The position numbers and the translations under genes were made by a program. 64,000 nucleotides of DNA, from IMG/VR virus record IMGVR_UViG_3300032245_000484, positions 1 through 64,000 of that record. One strand, given 5' to 3'. The first letter of the stretch is position 1. The number at the start of each line of letters is the position of its first letter. Source of the DNA: a virus. The notes below the pieces were generated by a model. That model had not been told where the DNA came from. It saw only the letters and a program-made list of their open reading frames with translations, and searched no databases. Below, piece after piece: positions 52,909 to 60,935 of the stretch.

Positions 52909-54366
52909 ATGGGAACTTTTTCACTAGTAGAACAACTTGAGCATAAGTGGCAGCCTGTGCTTGAACACAGCAGCCTGTCCCCCGTTCAGGACAACTATCG
53001 TCGCGCAGTCACCTCCATTCTTCTTGAGAATGAAGAACAGGCACTCCGCGAAGATTCTTCTCTCGCAAACTCAGCAGGAACTGGTCTTAACTACAGCACC
53101 TCCAGCGGTCTTGCAGGTTACGATCCAATCCTCATCGCACTCGTTCGCCGTGCAATGCCAAACCTAATGGCATACGATGTTGCATCGGTTCAGCCAATGA
53201 CCTCACCAACAGGATTGATCTTCGCAATGAAGTCAACCTACAGTGTAGGTACTCGTACTTCTGGTCCCGAAGCACTCTACAAGGAAGCATATACGAGATT
53301 CTCGGGTATTTCCTACGGTGCAGGACTTACTGGTGTCACTCCCGAATTCAGCATGGCTGGAGATCCCCTCACAGGCATCGTCTCGGCAACTTCGGTCACT
53401 GCAACCGGTGGCTGGGCACCATATGGTGGTATGGAGCGTCAGATTGCGGAAGCACTCGGTGAAGGTGGAACAACCTCCGGCGACTTCAACTCAATGGCAT
53501 TCACCATTGATCGTGCAGCCGTCACTGCAAGGACTCGCGCACTCAAGGCAGAGTACACCATCGAACTCGCTCAGGATCTCAAGGCTATCCACGGCTTGGA
53601 TGCTGAGACCGAACTCGCCAACATTCTCAGCACCGAAATCCTTGCTGAAATCAACCGCGAAGTCGTTCGTTCGATCTATGCAACCGCTAAACTCGGCGCA
53701 CAGCACACCGACCTCAAGTACAATTCAACCAACGGAACCAGTTATCAGTTTGGTGGTACTGCTAACCCAATCACTGTCGGCGGTGTCTATGACCTCCTCT
53801 ATGATTCGGATGGTCGTTGGTCGGCTGAGAAGTTCCGTGGTCTCATGTTCCAGATTGAGCGCGAAGCCAATGTGATTGCCAAGGATACCCGCCGTGGCAA
53901 GGGTAACTTCATCATCTGCTCGTCCGATGTTGCATCGGCACTTGCAATGGGTGGTTTCCTCAATGTCAGCCCAGCACTCAATGTCAACCTTGATGTCGAT
54001 GACACTGGCAACACCTTCGTCGGTGTTCTCAATGGCAAGATCAAGGTCTATGTTGACCCATACTCGGGTGTCGGCATCAACACCAGTGCCCGCGACTTCG
54101 TGTGCGTTGGATACAAGGGAACCTCGCCATATGACGCCGGTCTCTTCTACTGCCCTTACATCCCACTACAGATGGTCCGTGCAATCAATCCGAACACTTT
54201 CCAGCCAAAGATCGGATTCAAGACTCGCTACGGAATGGCAGTCAACCCCTTCAACAACACCACGGATGTTTCGATTGCTTCGAACTACCGTAACAACATC
54301 TACTACCGCATCTTCCGCGTCGATAACCTCCACGGTATCAATGCCAACTCTCAGTCGGCTGGCTGA
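52909..54366 (+). CDS. 23: Major capsid protein gp23 (485 aa)
   Basis: T4-type major capsid protein (T4: 521 aa). The conserved block 'GLAGYDPILIALVRRAMPNL' (about 67-86), 'YDVASVQPMTSPTGLIFAMK' and, in the C-terminal half, 'AEYTIELAQDLKAIHGLDAE' and 'FICSSDVASALAMGGFL'-type sequence are diagnostic. The N-terminal ~60 residues are the expected gp21-cleaved propeptide, with L-x-E sites at LLE40 and LRE48. It is followed by a strong terminator. AAGGAG precedes the ATG. Confidence 0.97.
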   Translation: MGTFSLVEQLEHKWQPVLEHSSLSPVQDNYRRAVTSILLENEEQALREDSSLANSAGTGLNYSTSSGLAGYDPILIALVRRAMPNLMAYDVASVQPMTSPTGLIFAMKSTYSVGTRTSGPEALYKEAYTRFSGISYGAGLTGVTPEFSMAGDPLTGIVSATSVTATGGWAPYGGMERQIAEALGEGGTTSGDFNSMAFTIDRAAVTARTRALKAEYTIELAQDLKAIHGLDAETELANILSTEILAEINREVVRSIYATAKLGAQHTDLKYNSTNGTSYQFGGTANPITVGGVYDLLYDSDGRWSAEKFRGLMFQIEREANVIAKDTRRGKGNFIICSSDVASALAMGGFLNVSPALNVNLDVDDTGNTFVGVLNGKIKVYVDPYSGVGINTSARDFVCVGYKGTSPYDAGLFYCPYIPLQMVRAINPNTFQPKIGFKTRYGMAVNPFNNTTDVSIASNYRNNIYYRIFRVDNLHGINANSQSAG

Positions 54367-54390
54367 TAGTTGAAGTGCAGTAACTAAGCA

Positions 54391-54425
54391 AAGGTCGGGG
54401 GGAGAAATCCCCCCGACTTTCTTTT
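54391..54425 (+). terminator. Rho-independent terminator after gp23
   Basis: A 9-bp perfect GC-rich stem (GTCGGGGGG 54394-54402 with CCCCCCGAC 54409-54417), extended to 12 bp by AAG/TTT-type pairs including one wobble, a 6-nt loop and a following TTTCTTTTT. It ends the structural operon. Confidence 0.93.
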
Positions 54426-54442
54426 TAGGAATACATAATGAT

Positions 54443-54991
54443 ATGAGCGAATACAACATACCACAGATCAATCAGGAGGGCTTGAGTTACAATGTTCTCG
54501 CAAGGCAGCCTGATACCACCAATCCGATGCTCAACACGAACTTCAAGTTTGAGTTGCTTCGGTTGCCAAATGTATCCTTTTGGTGTACTGCTGCAAATGT
54601 TCCTTCAGTCAACATAGGCAGCGTGGCAGTTCAGAACATGTTCGTATCGCACCATGTTCCTGGTTCATCGATTGAGATGGATGACTTGAAGTTGTCCTTC
54701 ATCGTTGACGAGGAGTTCTCCAACTGGAACGAGATATACAAATGGATGCGCGGATTGCTCCCATTCGAGAACTTTCGCGAGATAATCAGCAATACCGAAA
54801 ACTATTATTCGGATGGAGTGGTCTATTGCCTCAACAATGCAAAACAGCCACATATCCGTATCGTCTATAAGAAACTTCTTCCCGTCTCTCTTGATGGATT
54901 CGATCTCAATGCAGCACTCAATGACAGCGATCCCATCACGGTGAATGTAAGGTTCAAATATGAATCTTTTGATGTCGAGAAGGTCACTTGA
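54443..54991 (+). CDS. 3: Tail-tube-fold completion protein, gp3-like (182 aa)
   Basis: Fits the T4 gp3 tail-tube terminator (176 aa) by place (after gp23, before uvsY) and by tube-fold features. 'NFKFELLRLPNVSFWCTAAN', 'VPSVNIGSVAVQNMFVSHHV', 'EMDDLKLSFIVDEEFSNWNE' and 'DPITVNVRFKYESFDVEKV' follow the strand order of gp19-type proteins. The ATG is overlapped by a 2-codon micro-ORF (ATG 54438, TGA 54444-54446) with better ribosome-site spacing. An AATACATA lies just upstream. The choice between gp3 and another tube-like minor tail protein is not settled. Confidence 0.65.
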   Translation: MSEYNIPQINQEGLSYNVLARQPDTTNPMLNTNFKFELLRLPNVSFWCTAANVPSVNIGSVAVQNMFVSHHVPGSSIEMDDLKLSFIVDEEFSNWNEIYKWMRGLLPFENFREIISNTENYYSDGVVYCLNNAKQPHIRIVYKKLLPVSLDGFDLNAALNDSDPITVNVRFKYESFDVEKVT

Positions 54992-55015
54992 CTTGATCTG
55001 AATCTCTAGTATAGT
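54988..55015 (+). promoter_or_regulatory. Sigma70-like promoter for uvsY
   Basis: TTGACT (54988-54993), a 16-bp spacer and TATAGT (55010-55015). Transcription should start at about 55022-55023, coinciding with the uvsY ATG, so the mRNA may be leaderless. It overlaps the stop of the gp3-like gene. Confidence 0.65.
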
Positions 55016-55022
55016 CTTCGTC

Positions 55023-55457
55023 ATGGACATCGAAACAATCAAGAAGATGGTCGAGAAAGACATGGAGATCGATGATCTCAACCTCGACCTTGAGTCGTTG
55101 AAGACTCCACAACTCCACGGCAAGTATCTAAACCTATTGCACGACGAATCGCTTGTCCTGCACAAGTATCTCATTGAGCAGAAGGAGATGCGTAGGCTGA
55201 AGTGGGAATACTATCTTGGAAAGTTGGATCAGGAGACCCTTGATGAGAAGGGTTGGCAACCATTTGGGCTGAAGATCCTCCGAACAGACATCGATGTCTA
55301 TCTTGAGTCTGACAAGGATCTCCTGCGCCTTGAGGCTCGCGTACACTATCAGCGCGAGAAGGTGAAGTACCTTGAGTCCGTGCTGCAAGGTCTTGGTCGC
55401 CGTGGTTGGGACATCAAGTCTGCCATAGAGTGGAAGAAGTTCATGAGCGGATCATGA
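55023..55457 (+). CDS. uvsY: Recombination mediator UvsY (144 aa)
   Basis: A T4 UvsY-like protein (T4: 137 aa), a hexamer that loads UvsX recombinase on gp32-coated ssDNA. The helical N-terminus 'IKKMVEKDMEIDDLNLDLES', 'KYLNLLHDESLVLHKY', and the C-terminal 'GRRGWDIKSAIEWKKF' match the family; the 'SRGFAIK'-type motif of T4 appears as 'GRRGWDIK'. No ribosome site precedes the ATG, and the promoter just upstream predicts a leaderless message. It is coupled to the deaminase gene (ATGA). Confidence 0.85.
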   Translation: MDIETIKKMVEKDMEIDDLNLDLESLKTPQLHGKYLNLLHDESLVLHKYLIEQKEMRRLKWEYYLGKLDQETLDEKGWQPFGLKILRTDIDVYLESDKDLLRLEARVHYQREKVKYLESVLQGLGRRGWDIKSAIEWKKFMSGS

Positions 55458-55954
55458 AGATCGTAACCGAAGGCATTCATCGCGTATATCTCCGTCAGGC
55501 ATATATCCATGCTCAGGCACGGAGTCAGGATACCAACACACAGAACGGAGCATTGATCATTTTCCCCTCATCGGGGATCATTGCGGCTGATGCGAACCGC
55601 TATCCATCCATTCGCGAGACCGAATCAGATCCGAAGTACGACTACATCGAACATGCAGAGAGATCGGTGATCTACAAGTGTGCAAGCAAAGGTCTTACTA
55701 CCTTGAACACACACCTATATGCACCTTTCATAATCTGCCCAGACTGCTCAAGGGCTGTGGTTCTATCGGGTATACGCCGAGTGGTTGGTCATAAGACCAT
55801 ATGGGACAAGACTCCCGAGAGATGGAAGGAAAAATGCAATATTGGAATCAATATCCTTGAGAGCGCAGGAGTGGAAGTCCTGCTGTTCGACGGCAAGGTA
55901 TTGAACGATGGAGAGTTCAAGATTAGGTTCAATGGAGAAGACATGGAACCATAA
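55454..55954 (+). CDS. cd: dCMP deaminase (166 aa)
   Basis: A zinc deaminase: 'YIEHAERSVIYKCA' supplies the H-A-E catalytic motif and 'IICPDCSRAVVLSGI' the C-x-x-C zinc ligands. The N-terminus 'RVYLRQAYIHAQARSQDTNT' and 'GALIIF' fit dCMP deaminase, which makes dUMP for thymidylate synthesis. T4 Cd is 193 aa. The start is taken at the ATG overlapping the uvsY stop (ATGA); an upstream in-frame ATG lies inside uvsY. Being with DNA metabolism genes fits. Confidence 0.87.
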   Translation: MKIVTEGIHRVYLRQAYIHAQARSQDTNTQNGALIIFPSSGIIAADANRYPSIRETESDPKYDYIEHAERSVIYKCASKGLTTLNTHLYAPFIICPDCSRAVVLSGIRRVVGHKTIWDKTPERWKEKCNIGINILESAGVEVLLFDGKVLNDGEFKIRFNGEDMEP

Positions 55955-55957
55955 ATA
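55950..55957 (+). promoter_or_regulatory. Candidate late promoter (CATAAATA)
   Basis: One base from TATAAATA, overlapping the dCMP deaminase stop. It ends 5 bp before the uvsW ATG, again predicting a leaderless or near-leaderless transcript. Confidence 0.4.
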
Positions 55958-55962
55958 TCTGC

Positions 55963-57453
55963 ATGGATACATTGGTTCTTGAAGATGTTGATTCCGTGTT
56001 TATCCGTGTGCGATGTGAGAGGGGAACTGCCAAGGAGTTGAGCGACTGCTTCTCCTTCAAGGTTCCAAACCACAAGTACATGTCCCGCTTCCGCAAGACG
56101 CGATGGAGTGGCGACATCAAACTATACAACATAGGCAAGGCAACGATCTACCGAGGGCTGAAGAACTATGTCACCAAGTTCGCAGCGGATCGCGGCTATC
56201 ATGTCGAGAACAACCTGACACCGACTCCCAATATCCCGCTCAGTCCGGACAATGTAGATACATTGTTTGAACGATGCGTGGGAAAGGCATCAGGGATTCC
56301 TTCGCTCCATGACCACCAGCGGGATGCCATCGTCAAGGCAACAGAAACATCTAGAATCCTCCTGGTGTCTCCGACAGGCAGCGGCAAGTCGATGATCATC
56401 TACCTGCTGGTGAGGCATCTGCTTGAGAATACGGATGGCAAGATACTCATCGTGGTTCCCACCATCGGTCTTGTCACGCAGATGGCAAGCGACTTCGAGA
56501 ACTATGCCAAAGGAACAGACTGGAAGGTATCGAAGAACTGCCATGCAATCTATGCAGGGCAGGACAAGGACACGAACAAGCGCATCGTCATCACTACCTG
56601 GCAGTCCATCTTCAAGCAACCTCGCTCCTGGTTCGATCAGTTCTCCGCAGCATTCGGGGACGAGTGCCACATGTTCAAGGCAAAATCCCTGAGCGGCATC
56701 ATGGAGAAACTCGTCAACTGCAACCATAGAATCGGAACAACAGGTACTCTTGACGGAATGCAATCGCATAAGTTGATCATCGAAGGTCTCTTTGGTCCTT
56801 CGTATCATGTGACCTCGACAAAGAAACTCATCGACAAGAACATCCTCTCAAGCCTCAAGATCGATGCAATCCTTCTCCAATACAACGAGGAAGATCGACG
56901 CACGATGAGCAAGCATAACTATAGTGACGAGATGCTGTGGCTCGTCCACAATGCCAAGAGAAACAAGTTCATAACGGATCTCGCGCATACGCTCAAGGGA
57001 AACACGCTTATTCTGTTTCAGTATGTCGAGAAGCATGGAAAGGTTCTATATGATCTCGCGAAGGAAACTGACAAGAGAAAGGTCTTCTTTGTGCATGGTG
57101 GGACGGATGTGGAGGATCGCGAGGCTGTACGCAAGATCCTTGAAGAGAACGATTCGTGCATTGTGGTGGCGTCTTACGGGACATTCTCGACGGGGATCTC
57201 AATAAAGAGATTGCACAACATCATATTTGCCTCACCGAGCAAGTCTAGGATTCGGGTATTGCAGTCGATTGGTAGGCAACTGCGTGTTTCGGAACACAAG
57301 CAGTTCGCAAAGTTGTACGATATTGGAGATGATCTATCATGGAAGACAAGAAAGAATCACACTCTTCGTCATTTCTCCGAAAGAATCAAAATCTATCGGT
57401 CGGAAAAATTCGAGTTTCGACCGATCATCCTAAAGATGGAGAACCTCCAATGA
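55963..57453 (+). CDS. uvsW: DNA helicase UvsW (496 aa)
   Basis: An SF2 helicase close to T4 UvsW (503 aa). There is an N-terminal small domain ('VPNHKYMSRFRKTRWSGDIK'), Walker A 'SPTGSGKS' (136-143), 'GDECH' (DECH box, 233-236), 'TGTLDG' (motif III) and motif VI 'QSIGRQLR'. UvsW unwinds R-loops and regresses forks, shutting down origin replication late. Its own promoter may be the CATAAATA just upstream. The next gene starts in its stop codon (ATGA). Confidence 0.93.
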   Translation: MDTLVLEDVDSVFIRVRCERGTAKELSDCFSFKVPNHKYMSRFRKTRWSGDIKLYNIGKATIYRGLKNYVTKFAADRGYHVENNLTPTPNIPLSPDNVDTLFERCVGKASGIPSLHDHQRDAIVKATETSRILLVSPTGSGKSMIIYLLVRHLLENTDGKILIVVPTIGLVTQMASDFENYAKGTDWKVSKNCHAIYAGQDKDTNKRIVITTWQSIFKQPRSWFDQFSAAFGDECHMFKAKSLSGIMEKLVNCNHRIGTTGTLDGMQSHKLIIEGLFGPSYHVTSTKKLIDKNILSSLKIDAILLQYNEEDRRTMSKHNYSDEMLWLVHNAKRNKFITDLAHTLKGNTLILFQYVEKHGKVLYDLAKETDKRKVFFVHGGTDVEDREAVRKILEENDSCIVVASYGTFSTGISIKRLHNIIFASPSKSRIRVLQSIGRQLRVSEHKQFAKLYDIGDDLSWKTRKNHTLRHFSERIKIYRSEKFEFRPIILKMENLQ

Positions 57454-58196
57454 AGGACTATATCCTCATCAAGTTGAGATCGGGCGAGGAGTTGATCGCC
57501 AGCATCACGGGCAAGAACCGCACGAACATCAAGGTTCTCCGTCCAATGCAGATCCGACAGGTTCCGTTTGTCGATCCGAAATCGGGTTCGCTCAGGGCTG
57601 CTGTCGTGATGGAGAACTGGATTGGTAGGACGAATGAGAATGAAGTCACTATCCCGAACAACTGGGTCGGCATCAAGATGGCTCCTTCTCAGGAAGCCAT
57701 CGATGCATACGAGAAGTACATCAAGGAAGAAGATGTTCCTACCTCCGCACCAGCGGTGAAGAATGAGGATCCTCCGCTTACTGCGAAGGAAGAGGAGGAC
57801 TTCAAGCGTCTAGAGGATGAGATGAACAAGATGCTCATGGAGATGACATCTGCTGCCGGACTCCCCCCACAGACCGTGGAGGGGATGGATTCCTTCATGA
57901 AGGGTTCCTCCTTCGACAAGGAGAGCAAGGAATCGGTTATCGTCAACTTCATGTTCCCTGCGAATGTCTTCAAGAACATGATGGAGGATGGTCTGATTGA
58001 GGATTTCCTCACCGCAGGAATGTATCCTGATGACAATGGTGACGATTCCGAAGAGGATCTTGAGGACGATGTCGATTTCACCAAGGATAAGCCAAGGAAG
58101 ATCCGAGAGAACGACATCAACATGAAGGAGAAGGGTGATGAGTCTTGGGGGAATAGTTACAGGGATTGGAGTTCCAATCCTAGTGACTACCTCTAA
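57450..58196 (+). CDS. Sm-like N-terminal domain protein, unknown function (248 aa)
   Basis: The start is placed at the ATG overlapping the uvsW stop (GGAG 8 nt upstream); a longer frame lies inside uvsW. The first ~75 residues ('YILIKLRSGEELIASITGKN', 'NIKVLRPMQIRQVP') resemble a small Sm-like beta barrel. An acidic, helical centre and C-terminus with a DDN/EED run (about 205-225) follow, and 'VIVNFMFPANVFKNMMEDG' looks like a conserved amphipathic region. Such proteins occur near uvsW in T4-like marine phages. A nucleic-acid-linked role is plausible but unproven. Confidence 0.7.
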   Translation: MKDYILIKLRSGEELIASITGKNRTNIKVLRPMQIRQVPFVDPKSGSLRAAVVMENWIGRTNENEVTIPNNWVGIKMAPSQEAIDAYEKYIKEEDVPTSAPAVKNEDPPLTAKEEEDFKRLEDEMNKMLMEMTSAAGLPPQTVEGMDSFMKGSSFDKESKESVIVNFMFPANVFKNMMEDGLIEDFLTAGMYPDDNGDDSEEDLEDDVDFTKDKPRKIRENDINMKEKGDESWGNSYRDWSSNPSDYL

Positions 58197-58296
58197 GTAA
58201 TCTCTAAGAACACCTCTTGATGAAACATGACACACTCAAGTTACCTATTTCGTTTTCGCCTGTCAACAACAATCCAGTAGAATCTAAAGTGCCTCC

Positions 58297-58324
58297 TTGC
58301 TTTCATACAAAAGCCGTGTAGTAT
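58297..58324 (+). promoter_or_regulatory. Sigma70-like promoter for gp55
   Basis: TTGCTT (58297-58302), 16 bp, TAGTAT (58319-58324); a shifted TATATT (58322-58327) is also possible. It lies in a 157-bp gap with no gene and would give a ~22-nt leader. Expression from a host-type promoter fits a late sigma factor that must be made before late transcription. Confidence 0.55.
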
Positions 58325-58352
58325 ATTCGCACAGGCAAAGGAGATACCATGA

Positions 58353-58943
58353 ATGAGTGACAGCCACTATATCGACAACAAGGTGTTCTATGCGGAGATG
58401 GTGAAGTGGAAGAAGGAGTGGAAGAAAGCCAAGAAGGCGAATCTTCCTCTTCCCCCCGTTACCGACTACATCGGCAGATGCTTCCTTGCAATCGCGGAGC
58501 GTCTTTCCTACAGACCGAACTTCATCAACTACCCATACAGGGAGGAGATGGTGGGGGACGGAATAGAGAACTGCCTGATGTATGCCGCGAACTTCGATCC
58601 TACCAAGTCAAAGAATCCGTTTTCCTACTTCACTCAGATCATCTACTATGCATTCGTCCGCAGGATACAGAAGGAAAAGAAGCAGAACTACATCAAGTTC
58701 AAGAGCATAGAGATGGCAAGGACGAACGGCACGGTTCCAAGGTGGCTCAACGATGCATACCATGACGAGAACAAGATACAGGATTTCTTCAAGTCTCTTT
58801 CCCTGACTGAACTCGACCTTGAGAACTTCCAAGGTAGCAAGAAGAAGGAACCTGTCAAGGAACTTGTCGTTGCCAAGAAGGCTGCTAAGAAAACCTCCAA
58901 GAAGGTCACCAAGAAGGTCACCAAGAAGAAGCCAAAGAAATGA
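58353..58943 (+). CDS. 55: Late-promoter sigma factor gp55, with Lys-rich tail (196 aa)
   Basis: T4 gp55-like (T4: 185 aa): 'FLAIAERLSYRPNFINYPYR' and 'VGDGIENCLMYAANFDPTKS', then 'NPFSYFTQIIYYAFVRRIQK', which is the sigma region-2-like core. It directs host RNA polymerase to TATAAATA late promoters. 'ENKIQDFFKSLSL' may bind the sliding clamp. The last ~30 residues are very Lys-rich (KKTSKKVTKKVTKKKPKK), unlike T4. The ATG is overlapped by a 3-codon micro-ORF starting at 58349, which is better placed for the ribosome site AAAGGAG. Confidence 0.9.
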   Translation: MSDSHYIDNKVFYAEMVKWKKEWKKAKKANLPLPPVTDYIGRCFLAIAERLSYRPNFINYPYREEMVGDGIENCLMYAANFDPTKSKNPFSYFTQIIYYAFVRRIQKEKKQNYIKFKSIEMARTNGTVPRWLNDAYHDENKIQDFFKSLSLTELDLENFQGSKKKEPVKELVVAKKAAKKTSKKVTKKVTKKKPKK

Positions 58944-59992
58944 AGATCGCCATCGTCACCGATACTCACTTCGGATTCAAGAATGATTCTCCTGTCTTTC
59001 TTGAGGCATACCTTGAGTTCTTTGAGAAGCAGTTCTTCCCCTATCTGCTGAAGAACAACATCAAGACGGTCATCCACATGGGTGATGTTCTTGATCGCAG
59101 GAAGTTCATCAACTTCAATACCCTGCGGAATGTCAGAAAAAGGTTCACGGAATGGTTCTCCAAGAACGACATCACCGTGTATTGCGTCATCGGAAACCAT
59201 GACTGCTATTGGAAGAATACCAATGAAGTGAACTCCGTTGTGGAGATATTCGGAGACCATTTCAAGGTCTACGAGAACCCCAAGGATGTGATGATCGACG
59301 GGATGGTCTGTGGATTCGTTCCGTGGATATCGAAGGACAATGCATCCGAGGTTCAGAAGTACCTTGAGACGAGCAATGCCGATGCCCTGTTCGGTCACTT
59401 TGAACTGACGGGCTATGAGGTGGTTCGTGGAGTCAAGCACGAAGGTGGTCTCGACCCCTCCGTCCTGTCGCGGTTCAAGAAGGTCTATTCGGGGCATTTC
59501 CATTGCAAGCAGGAAAGCGGAAATATCCACTATCTTGGCAATCCCTATCAGATGTTCTTCTCCGAGGTCAATGAGTCCAAGGGATTCCATGTGCTTGACA
59601 CGGAGGATGGCTCCTTGGAGTTCTTTGAGAATCCGAGGAAACTGTACCATCGGGTTAACTATGACCTCAACCTGGACGAACAGGGGCATGGAAACTTCAA
59701 CTTTGCGAAGTACAAGGAATGCTTTGTGAAGTTGGTGGTAACCTCCAAGAAGAACCAGCCCAAGTTCGACATGTTCTGCGACCGTCTTTTTGAGGCAGGA
59801 ATCCATGATCTCCTGATCGCGGAGAAGATGGAGGCTGAGGAGGAAACCGAGGATTCCTTTGTTTCCGAAAAGGAACTCTCCAAGAACACCGTCGATCTCA
59901 TAGACGGGTACATCGATGAACTCAAGATCGACGGCGGAAGCGACCTGAAGAACCTGATGCGGGAGATTTATACTGAAAGTTTGTCCATCTAG
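58940..59992 (+). CDS. 47: Recombination nuclease subunit gp47 (350 aa)
   Basis: The Mre11-type nuclease subunit of the T4 gp46/47 complex (T4 gp47: 339 aa). Metallophosphatase motifs are present: 'DTHFG' (8-12), 'GDVLDRR' (49-55), 'GNHDC' (85-89), 'GHFELT' and 'GHFHCKQ'. It resects DNA ends to start recombination-dependent replication. gp46 (Rad50-like) does not follow and lies outside the window or elsewhere. It is coupled to gp55 (ATGA). Confidence 0.92.
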   Translation: MKIAIVTDTHFGFKNDSPVFLEAYLEFFEKQFFPYLLKNNIKTVIHMGDVLDRRKFINFNTLRNVRKRFTEWFSKNDITVYCVIGNHDCYWKNTNEVNSVVEIFGDHFKVYENPKDVMIDGMVCGFVPWISKDNASEVQKYLETSNADALFGHFELTGYEVVRGVKHEGGLDPSVLSRFKKVYSGHFHCKQESGNIHYLGNPYQMFFSEVNESKGFHVLDTEDGSLEFFENPRKLYHRVNYDLNLDEQGHGNFNFAKYKECFVKLVVTSKKNQPKFDMFCDRLFEAGIHDLLIAEKMEAEEETEDSFVSEKELSKNTVDLIDGYIDELKIDGGSDLKNLMREIYTESLSI

Positions 59993-60021
59993 TTTCCTAA
60001 ATATTGGAAACTGGAGGACAG

Positions 60022-60918
60022 ATGGACGGTCATATTCGCGAGGATCTTCGCAAGTGGTTCAATCCCAAGCACCCCGAGGGTGGCTGGAAGCGCATCAACA
60101 CCAAGGGTGAAGTGGTTGGTCCCTGTGCGCGTGAACCTGGCGAACCAAAGCCAAAGTGCATGTCCAATGAGAAGCGGCGGAAACTTTCCAAGACGGAGAG
60201 AGCCGCTGCTGTCCGTACCAAGAGAAAACATGATCCGAATTCGGAAAGGCAGGGTAAGCCCATCAATGTCTCAAACTTTGGAAAAGGCAAGATAAGCGAA
60301 GAGTATGTAATCGATCCGAAGGACGATCTGATCGAATCGATGGATCTTTTGCTTGAGAAGAACAGCCCCACAAGCCCCGACAAGTGGCAGGATTGCGTCT
60401 CGCAAGCCCGAGCCAAGTTCGATGTCTACCCATCCGCATATGCGAATGGCTGGGCTGCTCAGTGCTACAAGCGCAAAGGTGGCAAGTGGAAGGCAGTCAA
60501 CGAGCAGAAGTTGTCCTTCTCCGCATTCGTGGACAAGAAGAGCATACTGAGCGAGACCAAGAAGAAACTCAGCCTGAATGAGGACGATGGATATGCCAGG
60601 TCTTCCGATGGCAGGAAGGTTCGGATCGCAGAGGAAGAGAAGAAGCCATACAAGGGTTTTGTGAAGGGCAAGAACCATCCCGAGGGTGGTCTTTCCCGCA
60701 AGGAAGCACATCGTCAAGGCATCCATGCTGGCATCGAAACCAAGGATGAGGCAAAGCGCAAGGGTGGCTTTGGCAAACTCTCCGACAAGACTCAGGCAAG
60801 AAGAAAATCATTCTGTGCGCGTATGAAGGGAATGAAGAAGCACAACACCAGTGCAAAGACTGCAAATGATCCCAAGTCGAAGATAAATGCATCGCTCCGT
60901 GTATGGGGCTGTCGGTGA
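60022..60918 (+). CDS. Basic HPEGG-motif protein, DUF6321-type (298 aa)
   Basis: Start at the ATG with GGAGG 4 nt upstream rather than the TTG further up. It has a duplicated layout: 'NPKHPEGGWKRINTKGEVVG' near the N-terminus and 'NHPEGGLSRKEAHRQGIHAG' near residue 220. Basic ends include 'RRKSFCARMKGMKK' and 'PKSKINASLRVWGC'. The latter is the hallmark I recall from DUF proteins of T4-like phages. The very basic character suggests DNA or RNA contact; function is unknown. It follows gp47. Confidence 0.65.
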   Translation: MDGHIREDLRKWFNPKHPEGGWKRINTKGEVVGPCAREPGEPKPKCMSNEKRRKLSKTERAAAVRTKRKHDPNSERQGKPINVSNFGKGKISEEYVIDPKDDLIESMDLLLEKNSPTSPDKWQDCVSQARAKFDVYPSAYANGWAAQCYKRKGGKWKAVNEQKLSFSAFVDKKSILSETKKKLSLNEDDGYARSSDGRKVRIAEEEKKPYKGFVKGKNHPEGGLSRKEAHRQGIHAGIETKDEAKRKGGFGKLSDKTQARRKSFCARMKGMKKHNTSAKTANDPKSKINASLRVWGCR

Positions 60919-60935
60919 TGTGGGGAGGACTATAA

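Noticed and set aside
54960-55022. MotA-type middle promoter before uvsY
   Set aside because: No MotA box match at -30; a good TTGACT -35 is present, so a host-type promoter explains it.
58688-59806. 372-codon open frame on the minus strand
   Set aside because: It lies antisense to gp55 and gp47, which have clear family motifs on the + strand. The frame is a codon-bias shadow.
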